Positions 1 to 6,670 of a DNA stretch of 10,371 bases are shown here, one piece after another. The position numbers and the translations under genes were made by a program. The notes beneath the pieces were generated by a model. The model worked only from the letters and a program-made list of their open reading frames with translations, was not told where the DNA came from and made no database searches. How positions within the stretch are numbered: position 1 is the stretch's first letter; every line of letters begins with the position of its first letter. The stretch is from Chlamydiia bacterium. GTDB taxonomy: Bacteria > Chlamydiota > Chlamydiia > Chlamydiales > FEN-1388. The DNA lies in the NCBI GenBank assembly GCA_023269335.1, contig JAHFTM010000036.1, positions 1 to 10,371 of the forward strand. Reading direction: 5' to 3'.

Positions 1-576
1 CAGCGTCTGTTAGAAGTTGTTGACCCCATTTTCCCAAAACCAGTAATTGAGATCATTCAACAGTATGCAAAATCGCCACGAGCTATTATTTTTCTAGATC
101 TTGATATAGTACTCAATTTACGTAAAAGAACTAATCATTCTCAAGAGTCGTCTTCAAAAGCGATGGCTGCACTTTCTTTATCAGAGGCACTCGATCCACA
201 AGCTCTACAGCATCTGCATGCGTTGATTCAGAGAACAGAAGCAATCTATGAGATTGGAATTGTTATTATGTCTGAGGAACAAGAAAGAAGTGTCCAAAAT
301 CTAAAAACGCGGTTGTTTGTCAATCAAATGGCTGCCAAGCATATTATTGGAACACTCAAGTTACCTACAAGTGAGAGATTAATGAGGAGCCCCTCACCTA
401 TTAAAGCCTGGCTGCAGAGTAATCCACAGTACGAGACTCGCCGGTTTGTTGGGCTTTATAGAGACGGTCTTTATTTAATACCGGATCTGAAATCTTTTCC
501 CAATAATGTGGTGGAGTGCTACCGAGGCTTTGATGAAGGCTATGTACAAGTTGCATGCACCATTATAAATAGGTAG
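1..576 (+). CDS. HAD-like hydrolase-type protein, 5' end missing
   Basis: The frame is open from base 1 to tandem TAG stops at 574-579, so the gene begins upstream of the window; the ATG at 163 is internal and not the true start. The visible part is 191 residues. Residues 28-40 read AIIFLDLDIVLNL, which resembles motif I of short HAD-superfamily phosphatases (FLDxDGVLN): both Asp (D33, D35) are present, but the usual Gly after the second is Ile. A later strand, IGIVIMSEE with S91, sits where HAD motif II (Ser/Thr) would be. FVGLYRDGL near 150-156 sits where the acidic motif usually lies, but the Asp pair is not kept. The overall spacing resembles the small HAD domains found with RNA-repair proteins. 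I infer a degenerate HAD-like domain; catalysis is doubtful and the substrate unknown. Just upstream, residues 9-22 (PIFPKPVIEIIQQY) form a short helical segment that could end another domain. Confidence 0.5.
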   Translation, partial: QRLLEVVDPIFPKPVIEIIQQYAKSPRAIIFLDLDIVLNLRKRTNHSQESSSKAMAALSLSEALDPQALQHLHALIQRTEAIYEIGIVIMSEEQERSVQNLKTRLFVNQMAAKHIIGTLKLPTSERLMRSPSPIKAWLQSNPQYETRRFVGLYRDGLYLIPDLKSFPNNVVECYRGFDEGYVQVACTIINR

Positions 577-804
577 TAGTCTAAATATTTTAGTTTATGC
601 TCGCATGGATGAAGAGGCAAGAGGGCAAAAAGAAATTTTACTTATTAATTATTTTTTTAAAATATTTATAAACCCATGAAAATGAGACATGTGGATGATT
701 TTATCAGTTATTTTGAAAAATTAATTGATGAGATAAGCTATTTAGCTAGTCTCAAATCACAATTTTAGCTATAATCTTGCTTTCTTTAGCACACAAGACC
801 AACT
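577..804 (+). other. AT-rich intergenic region upstream of the TPR gene
   Basis: This gap is strongly AT-rich, especially 636-672. It holds an 11-bp AT-only inverted repeat (582-592 with 658-668), too weak and too widely spaced to be called a terminator. A perfect TATAAT lies at 770-775. A 30-codon open frame from ATG 676 to TAG 768 lacks a ribosome binding site and is probably chance. No RNA gene or mobile element was seen. Confidence 0.5.
747..775 (+). promoter_or_regulatory. Candidate promoter of the TPR gene
   Basis: A perfect -10 hexamer TATAAT is at 770-775. The -35 position with a 17-base spacer (747-752, TAGTCT) is poor, so the call rests on the -10 box and the AT-rich upstream DNA. 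It predicts transcription starting near 782 and a leader of roughly 20 bases before ATG 805. Confidence 0.4.
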
Positions 805-3000
805 ATGACAGAAAGTCGCTCTCTTGAAGAACTCTTTAACGAAGTCGTAGCTTCGCATTCATTCGATAAACTTGATGAATTCATAAAGCTTAGATCCATG
901 AGCACGCTGACACAAAATGAGCGTTCGCTTGTAGCTAAGCTTCTCATTTTGCAAGCTCACGCACAACTCAAAAAAAACCAGACGTCGCAAGAGATACTTG
1001 AAACTGCTAAGATGGCTTTTCAAAAGGCAGTTGAACTTGCTCCTCTAGATCCTGAAATCTGGCAGCAAAAGGGGATTGCTTGTGCCGCCTGTGAAAGCCC
1101 TGAGTTACTGCTAGAGGCACAAAATAGCTTCGAGACTGCAACACAGCTTAATCCCTGGTTTTTTGAGGCTTGGTATGCTTGGGCGGCAGTGCTCACACGT
1201 GTGGGAGTACTCTACGACGACATTGAATTTTTCTTTGATGCTAATGACAAATATAAAGTAGCTCAAGGCTGTATTGACGCTAAAAGCATACGTTCTGATG
1301 AAGATAAGCTTGAATTTTATTGGCATTGGGGGCTTTTACACTGCCTGATAGCAAGAACTTCTGGCGAACCGCAGGACTTTCAGCGAGCAGTAATGCACTT
1401 TCGTAAGGCCAAAGAGTATAACTTGAAGTTGAATCAGGTCAGTCACCATTTTTATAGCGATTTTGCACTGGTGCTCATTGAACTTGCAACACTCATTTGC
1501 AGAGAAGATCTTGTTTTTGAAGCTATAGAGCTTTTTAGCCACTGTTTGCCAGAAAACCTGCTAAGCATCAAAGATGATGAAAAAAATGAGTATGCCCTCA
1601 GTTATTTCAATTCAGCAAGCTGCTACCACTACCTTTTTGGCATACGCCTTGAAAAGCGATATCTTCTTTTAGCTCACGAGCAATTTGAAAAAGCTGCGAG
1701 CCTTGGTCTTTGTAGTTTTGACCTGTACCTTCAATGGGCAAACCTGCACTTCTTAGCTGCCAAACTATGGCAGGATGCCACTTATTTGCGCACAAGTGTT
1801 GAAAAATTTGACAAAGCGAATAATCTCTCTGAAAGAAATCCACTCGTTTTAGGGCGCTTTGCCGAAGCGCTTGCCCTTCTTGGAAGCCATGAAGAAAGTG
1901 TTGAGTTTATCGCAGAAGCAAAAAAGCTCATTCAAAGCGCAGAGTCTTTTGGCGAAGAGACAGCTGAACTTTTTTCAAGTTCTGTGTTTGTCCTTTGCCA
2001 GTATGGTCGCTATTTTGTTGAAGAAAAGTATTTTCTAGAAGCTATTGAAAAAGCAGATCAGGGGCTTTTACAATTTGAGAAATATGGCCCTCTGTGGCAT
2101 GGCCTTGGTGTGGCCAAATTCTCACTTGGCGAGATTCGTGAAGATCACGCTCTTTTGCAAGAGGCAAATAGTGCGTTTTTAGAAGCTTCAAAGCTAGAGT
2201 CTGGCCGTTTTGCCTACTTTTGGAATGAATGGGGTATCTTACTTTTAAGCCTAGCTGAAGCTACTTGCGAAAAGAAGCACTTAGAAGATGCAGAACGTAA
2301 GTTTGAGCGGACAATCATTCTTCATGAAACGGTAGAGCCTGAGTGGCTCTTTAATTATGGCTGTACACTTGATTTTCTAGGTGATTTATCAGATGATGAA
2401 GCCTATTATGAGCGCGCAGTTCAAGCTTTGACAGCAGCTCTGACAGCGGCTCCAAGCTACCAGGGTGTGCGAACGCACCTTGCAGCAGCTTATGCTCATC
2501 TGGGTGAGATTATGAGCGATGTAGAGGCATTTCGTAAGTCGATGCTGCACTTCCAAGTTGCAATCCTTGAAGATCCTGAAGATGATCTTGCTTGGTGTGA
2601 ATGGGGCGTTGCTTTAATGCATTTTTATGATCTTACCGAAGATGAAATAGCAGGCTCTGGTTTGCAAACATCTCTTCTTGACATGCCACAAATGGAAAGT
2701 GTCGCACAGATTGGTCATGAGCAACTAGCCTTACCTCTTGAGCATGCAGAGCATAATTTTCTCCAGGCGATCTTACTTGGAAATACTCAGGCCAACTATA
2801 ATTTGGCATGCTTGTACTCAGTTCAAGGCAATATCAGCGATGCTATGCTCTATTTTGAAAAAGCGGTAGATTGTGCAGATCTACCACCTTTTGAAGTTGT
2901 CATGCAAGATCTTTGGCTTCAAAACCTGAGAAACACTCCATCATTTCAAAACTTCGTTCAGAAGCTTGCCAAAGAAGCTGAAGAATTTGACGAGTCCTAG
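805..3000 (+). CDS. Large tetratricopeptide-repeat (TPR) protein
   Basis: The product is 731 residues, almost wholly alpha-helical, with no signal peptide or membrane segment. Repeats of the TPR type (W/Y..G at the start of helix A, A...F..A in helix B) run from about residue 64 to 697. They are clearest at 431-465, 473-510, 514-551, 556-590, 597-606 and 664-690. The corresponding positions W431, W473, W514, R556 and W597 are 41-42 residues apart instead of 34. The extra residues lie between helices A and B and are acidic (EDHALL, CEKKHL, DDEAYY). The last 40 residues (LWLQNLRNTPSFQNF) match the common closing segment of TPR arrays. The ATG at 805 is the first in frame, with only a weak Shine-Dalgarno sequence (AAGA). 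TPR arrays bind other proteins; the partner here is unknown. No enzymatic domain is seen. The gene ends six bases from the stop of the opposing gene. Confidence 0.85.
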   Translation: MTESRSLEELFNEVVASHSFDKLDEFIKLRSMSTLTQNERSLVAKLLILQAHAQLKKNQTSQEILETAKMAFQKAVELAPLDPEIWQQKGIACAACESPELLLEAQNSFETATQLNPWFFEAWYAWAAVLTRVGVLYDDIEFFFDANDKYKVAQGCIDAKSIRSDEDKLEFYWHWGLLHCLIARTSGEPQDFQRAVMHFRKAKEYNLKLNQVSHHFYSDFALVLIELATLICREDLVFEAIELFSHCLPENLLSIKDDEKNEYALSYFNSASCYHYLFGIRLEKRYLLLAHEQFEKAASLGLCSFDLYLQWANLHFLAAKLWQDATYLRTSVEKFDKANNLSERNPLVLGRFAEALALLGSHEESVEFIAEAKKLIQSAESFGEETAELFSSSVFVLCQYGRYFVEEKYFLEAIEKADQGLLQFEKYGPLWHGLGVAKFSLGEIREDHALLQEANSAFLEASKLESGRFAYFWNEWGILLLSLAEATCEKKHLEDAERKFERTIILHETVEPEWLFNYGCTLDFLGDLSDDEAYYERAVQALTAALTAAPSYQGVRTHLAAAYAHLGEIMSDVEAFRKSMLHFQVAILEDPEDDLAWCEWGVALMHFYDLTEDEIAGSGLQTSLLDMPQMESVAQIGHEQLALPLEHAEHNFLQAILLGNTQANYNLACLYSVQGNISDAMLYFEKAVDCADLPPFEVVMQDLWLQNLRNTPSFQNFVQKLAKEAEEFDES

Positions 3001-3006
3001 CAATTT

Positions 3007-6000
3007 TTACTTATTTAACAGTTCTTTAATTTTCGTAAGCCTTTCAGTAAGGCGATAGCCTATACCAGCTGCGGCAATGAGTCTTGCATCCACCTCATTT
3101 TTGAGGTAGTTTTTGACAGCAGGAGGGAGGCTTGCCATTTCATGAGTAAGAGCAGCTTCATCAGCGACTGACAGATTTTGTCCTTGTTGATAGGCATTAG
3201 AAATGAGTTGTAGCCATGTTTCTAACTGGTCTTCTGCATTAGCTGCTTGCGCGTCAGTGAGTGCGTAACTAGGTGGTGCCGCTGCAGCTCGAGGTGGCAC
3301 TACGGGAGCTCCAGCTCCAGATACCATTGCAGGAGGTGATGGAGGTGATGGAGGTGATACTGCCGGCGCTATTGGTGCTAGGGCTGCTGCAGAAGGCAGA
3401 GGCGGAGGCACTGCTGCTGCTGTCATAGCTTGTGCTCTAGCTGCTGCTGCCGAGGCTCCTGGCATTGGCACCCAAAGATCAAAGTGGCCAGGTGAATGGT
3501 CAAAATAAATGGCCCTTTGTGGATTTACAACGCCATGTTCAATCCATCCATTTGTCGCGTTATTCCACACTTGCGCAGAAACAGCAAGCCCTACACTTAA
3601 TGCATACATTTCAGCAGAAGTTCCCCACACTCTATCTTCAGTAATTAAATGGATGTAACTATTGAGTAATTGATCGAGAGCGATTTGTGCAGCTTCGCGA
3701 GCATCGACTTCGCTGGGAGTTCTTGGTATCTGATTGAAATCAATTTGCAGTTGTCGAATGTTGTCAGCTCCTTGGATAAATTGACGGGTGTATTTATCCT
3801 GTACTTCTTTAATTTGAAGATCACTCTTAGCTATGTCTTCTTCTAAAATGGTGCGTCGTGGGTCATTTGGCAGAAGAGTTTGAAGCTCTGCATTACATTG
3901 CGCGCGTATTGCATTTAAGGTGAGTAGCTGTTGATCACGCTCAGCTGTAACTTTAGTATTATGATCAGGAATTGTATCAAAAATCTCTTTTCGAATCTTT
4001 TGTCTGTGCACAGGGTCATGAATGAGTTTGTGGCATTCCTCTTGTGCTCGTTGTCGTAGCTCAGCTCTACTGAGTTTCGGCATATTGGGAATGGCTTGTA
4101 ATCCACGAGCAAAAGCATCATAAAAACAGTTGCCACCAGCAACAATTTTCTTGAATCCAAAACCAGGTATTGATCTGCCATCAGGCGCATGTGTAACAAG
4201 GTCGCTTACTGTTCCAGGTGCTATGACGGGAATAATTGGGTCAAAAAAGGTGTGAGCTATACAGTTGAGATAAATAGTTCCCTGAGCTCTGGGAAGTTTA
4301 GCAAGCCCTTCCCATCCTTGATTTGGTTGCAAAGAGTTCCCATCATGTCTTCTGTTATTTGCATCTGAAATCACAATGTTGATCTGATAGTTTTGCCCGA
4401 GCGCATAAAGTTGAGGTAGTACTCCATCTACTTTTCCCTGTTGCATGAGAGAAATGTAGCGGTCGATGATCACATTTCTAGCTCTGTCATCTTGTGGGAT
4501 ATTATTTATATCGCGTTTAAGAGCCGCTGCCAGGTTAGTTGCCTTTTGGATTTCTTCAGCAGCTTCTTTCGTCCAAGGTCTGAGGGGATTTTGAAGTTCG
4601 ATGTTTGCAATGGTAGCTTCATATTCTCGATCAATTGCAGCTGTTAGCATTGTTTGAACAGCGGCTTTACGTGCTTCGATTTGAATAAGTGAGCGCAATG
4701 TGGCATCTGTCTGATAGTTTGTGCGACAATAGGTGATTGCGGCAGTCCTTATATCGCTTGCTGTGGGCTTGGGATTAATGGATGGGATGTGTTGTAACCC
4801 TTTGGCAACTGCTGTTGCAAAGCCACTTGGGCTGCCGGGCAATAAAGGCTGTCTTTCAATTCTAAAGTCCTGGTTATTTATTTGGAATGTTGCTGAGTCG
4901 ACTATTCTAGCAGCTTCTGTTTTACCTACTGCTGCAATCAATTTTTCATCAAATGCTTTAAAGGGTCCCTCAATCTGTTGGCCAAGGAGTTTATTTTTAA
5001 GAAAATCAACAGTCGCTTGTAGTGCTTGTTGGTGCACCCCTGGCTCACTTTCTATCAAGTGAGATGCACAAGCGAGATACTCAAGAATAGCGATGCGGTT
5101 TTCAAAGCGTGTATATTCTTCTCTCATGCGACGCTTATCACAAGCCTTCTTGCATGCGTTGACAGCCTCTTGTGCCTTCTCTAGCTCACTTAAATTTTGT
5201 GGGTTTTGTAGTTCAAGCTTTCTTTTATTTTCTATAGCATCCTTATATCTCTGAATATCATTTTCAGCAGCTTTTGAGAGTCCATAAATTAAGCCTTTCA
5301 GTTGTGTTCGAGCATCAATCAGAGCAGTAGCATCATTATTTGCATTTCGGTTGAGAACCTCAATACATTCTTTGACAGAGACGCCTTTGGCTTTTAAAGA
5401 AGCAATGAGAGCCGCAATTTTATCTTTTGGAATACCTTCAGGATGGGCTTTAGAAAGCTTTGCAAATTCTTTTTCGAAATTTCTAATTGCCTCTGTACGA
5501 GAAGTGAGATCATGGCCTTTATTCTGAACGCTACTTTTACTTGTAATTGGTACCTCTTTCAGATCTGCATGAAGACGTGCTATTTTCTGTTTGGTGATGT
5601 GTATGATCTTTTTTGTGCGTAGGGTTACTGTGGCAGAATCAATGGGAGATAAATGAGCAAAAGGTAGTGTCGGATTTGTTCCAAAGATATGGCGGCCAAA
5701 AAATGTTGTACGATTAAGTGTAGGGGCATGAGTAAAGCGTACAGTTAGAGGTTTTCTTTCACCTATGCCGCGATTTGTAATCTCCGCTTGTATCTCACGC
5801 AAAGTTCGATAGGCAGCATCACGAATAGGCTTTTCAGTGTCCTCATCTAAAACATCGTAAATTTGTTGACTCATGGCGTCCACTAAAGCTGCAGCGGCTA
5901 ATTTAGCTTGCATTTGCGATTCATCATCACAAGTTTTTGGAGCTGGAACGCCCGTGCGGATCTCTTCTGTGATAATTAGCTCTCGCGGTTTACTGCTGGA

Positions 6001-6423
6001 TGAGCGTTTCGAAAATATGCGATGTTCAACAGTAGCAACTAACTCGTTTGTCTTGGGATCAACTTCAAATTTCGTGATTTTTTGTTTGTAGGAGAATCTG
6101 TAGGCGCCTCGACTGCCAAGATGTACAGCCCCTCTGCCGGTCTCTTCATTTTTTTTACTCAAAATGTAGGTGATATAGTCTAAAGATGTGGGGTTTTCTC
6201 GATAAGCTGTGACCAAGGCTTGTTTTGCAGCGGTATCAAAAGTGAATTTTTCTGGCTGAGGCTGGTCGGAAGAGCTTGTTTCTGTGATTCGGACAGCTGT
6301 TTTTTTACCTGCGCTTGTGGCTGGAGAGAGCACCTCTGAAAGCTCCATTTGCACAGGGTCAAGTTGACTACTACTTTGTGCTAATTGCAGGGGATTTGGT
6401 TGATTGCCGCCTACGGCTGCCAT
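3007..6423 (-). CDS. Tandem OTU-domain cysteine protease, probable secreted effector
   Basis: The product is 1138 residues. In order: Ser/Gln-rich flexible N-terminus (1-60); a beta-rich region of unknown type (60-165); charged helical stretches (265-470); a degenerate OTU-like domain (about 525-735); an OTU domain (about 752-990); an Ala/Pro-rich linker (990-1052) with PPPLP and SPPSPPSPP; and a helical tail (1053-1138). The second OTU has GGNCFYDAF with C766 as nucleophile, the WG..AEMYAL segment (933-942) and GHFDLW with H980 as general base. The first aligns well (F..A.A.GLQ.IP at 535-547, YALG at 673-676) but has Gly534 in place of Cys. OTU enzymes cleave ubiquitin chains; in intracellular bacteria they act as effectors inside host cells. 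Here deubiquitination and type III secretion are inferences. No Sec signal or membrane helix is visible. The start is supported by AAGGAAG five bases upstream (6428-6434) and a good promoter. Confidence 0.85.
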   Translation of the reverse strand: MAAVGGNQPNPLQLAQSSSQLDPVQMELSEVLSPATSAGKKTAVRITETSSSDQPQPEKFTFDTAAKQALVTAYRENPTSLDYITYILSKKNEETGRGAVHLGSRGAYRFSYKQKITKFEVDPKTNELVATVEHRIFSKRSSSSKPRELIITEEIRTGVPAPKTCDDESQMQAKLAAAALVDAMSQQIYDVLDEDTEKPIRDAAYRTLREIQAEITNRGIGERKPLTVRFTHAPTLNRTTFFGRHIFGTNPTLPFAHLSPIDSATVTLRTKKIIHITKQKIARLHADLKEVPITSKSSVQNKGHDLTSRTEAIRNFEKEFAKLSKAHPEGIPKDKIAALIASLKAKGVSVKECIEVLNRNANNDATALIDARTQLKGLIYGLSKAAENDIQRYKDAIENKRKLELQNPQNLSELEKAQEAVNACKKACDKRRMREEYTRFENRIAILEYLACASHLIESEPGVHQQALQATVDFLKNKLLGQQIEGPFKAFDEKLIAAVGKTEAARIVDSATFQINNQDFRIERQPLLPGSPSGFATAVAKGLQHIPSINPKPTASDIRTAAITYCRTNYQTDATLRSLIQIEARKAAVQTMLTAAIDREYEATIANIELQNPLRPWTKEAAEEIQKATNLAAALKRDINNIPQDDRARNVIIDRYISLMQQGKVDGVLPQLYALGQNYQINIVISDANNRRHDGNSLQPNQGWEGLAKLPRAQGTIYLNCIAHTFFDPIIPVIAPGTVSDLVTHAPDGRSIPGFGFKKIVAGGNCFYDAFARGLQAIPNMPKLSRAELRQRAQEECHKLIHDPVHRQKIRKEIFDTIPDHNTKVTAERDQQLLTLNAIRAQCNAELQTLLPNDPRRTILEEDIAKSDLQIKEVQDKYTRQFIQGADNIRQLQIDFNQIPRTPSEVDAREAAQIALDQLLNSYIHLITEDRVWGTSAEMYALSVGLAVSAQVWNNATNGWIEHGVVNPQRAIYFDHSPGHFDLWVPMPGASAAAARAQAMTAAAVPPPLPSAAALAPIAPAVSPPSPPSPPAMVSGAGAPVVPPRAAAAPPSYALTDAQAANAEDQLETWLQLISNAYQQGQNLSVADEAALTHEMASLPPAVKNYLKNEVDARLIAAAGIGYRLTERLTKIKELLNK
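3332..3358 (-). repeat. Three perfect 9-bp tandem repeats coding Ser-Pro-Pro
   Basis: On the plus strand GGAGGTGAT occurs three times end to end (3332-3340, 3341-3349, 3350-3358). Read on the minus strand in frame it gives (SPP)3 in the Pro-rich linker of the OTU protein. Each change of copy number would add or remove three residues without breaking the frame, so the linker length could vary between strains. Confidence 0.85.
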
Positions 6424-6447
6424 AATTCTTCCTTAGTTCTTAACCTA

Positions 6448-6476
6448 ATTATAGAAGAGAGGAATTTAGAGGTAAA
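6448..6476 (-). promoter_or_regulatory. Promoter of the tandem-OTU gene
   Basis: Read on the minus strand, a TTTACC -35 box (6471-6476, 4 of 6 matches to TTGACA) is followed after 17 bases by a perfect TATAAT (6448-6453). The start of transcription would be near 6441, leaving a leader of about 17 bases that carries the AAGGAAG ribosome binding site. The layout is that of a sigma-70-type (chlamydial sigma-66) promoter. Confidence 0.6.
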
Positions 6477-6530
6477 TAAATATTTTAAATGCTTATTTTA
6501 AAAAGTTTGACAGGTAACTCTCTAAAATTG

Positions 6531-6560
6531 TTGCAGAGAAATCGGGAGATCGAGTATCTT
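6531..6560 (+). promoter_or_regulatory. Possible promoter of tRNA-Gln and prs
   Basis: TTGCAG (6531-6536) and TATCTT (6555-6560) are 18 bases apart and would start transcription about 17 bases before the tRNA. Both boxes are imperfect. A perfect TTGACA lies further up at 6507-6512, but no acceptable -10 box stands at 16-18 bases from it. The exact promoter is therefore uncertain. Confidence 0.3.
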
Positions 6561-6583
6561 TGCTCTTTCGTTTTTTAATTTAT

Positions 6584-6655
6584 TGGGGTGTCGCCAAGCG
6601 GTAAGGCAGCGGTTTTTGGTACCGCCATGCGGAGGTTCGAATCCTTCCACCCCAA
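6584..6655 (+). tRNA. tRNA-Gln, anticodon TTG
   Basis: A complete 72-base cloverleaf can be folded. The acceptor stem TGGGGTG (6584-6590) pairs with CACCCCA (6648-6654), with discriminator A6655. The anticodon stem GCGGT/ACCGC encloses the loop TTTTGGT, giving anticodon TTG (6616-6618), which reads CAA and CAG. The D-loop AAGCGGTAA and T-loop TTCGAAT are typical, and the T stem has one G-U pair. The U1-A72 start of the acceptor stem is characteristic of bacterial tRNA-Gln. CCA is not encoded and must be added after transcription. prs begins 15 bases downstream without a visible terminator, so the two are probably co-transcribed. In chlamydiae Gln-tRNA is normally made through Glu-tRNA and GatCAB amidation. 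Confidence 0.97.
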
Positions 6656-6670
6656 ACTAGAAGAAAACTA

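Noticed and set aside
163..165. ATG 163 as the start of the first gene
   Set aside because: The same frame is open back to base 1 and encodes the HAD-like motif upstream of this ATG, so the gene starts outside the window.
582..668. Inverted repeat of 11 bp (582-592 with 658-668) as a terminator of the first gene
   Set aside because: It is made only of A and T, the arms are 65 bases apart, and it would form no stable hairpin.
676..768. A 30-codon open frame starting ATG AAA ATG in the gap before the TPR gene
   Set aside because: There is no ribosome binding site, the region is very AT-rich, and the frame ends just before the putative -10 box; length and context are compatible with chance.
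4733..5062. A 109-codon open frame on the plus strand opposite the OTU gene, with a hydrophobic start
   Set aside because: It is the reverse reading of the helical Ala-rich coding region of the OTU protein; the hydrophobicity is a by-product of that composition.
6507..6512. Perfect TTGACA as the -35 box of tRNA-Gln
   Set aside because: No acceptable -10 hexamer lies 16-18 bases downstream; TAAAAT at 6523-6528 is only 10 bases away.
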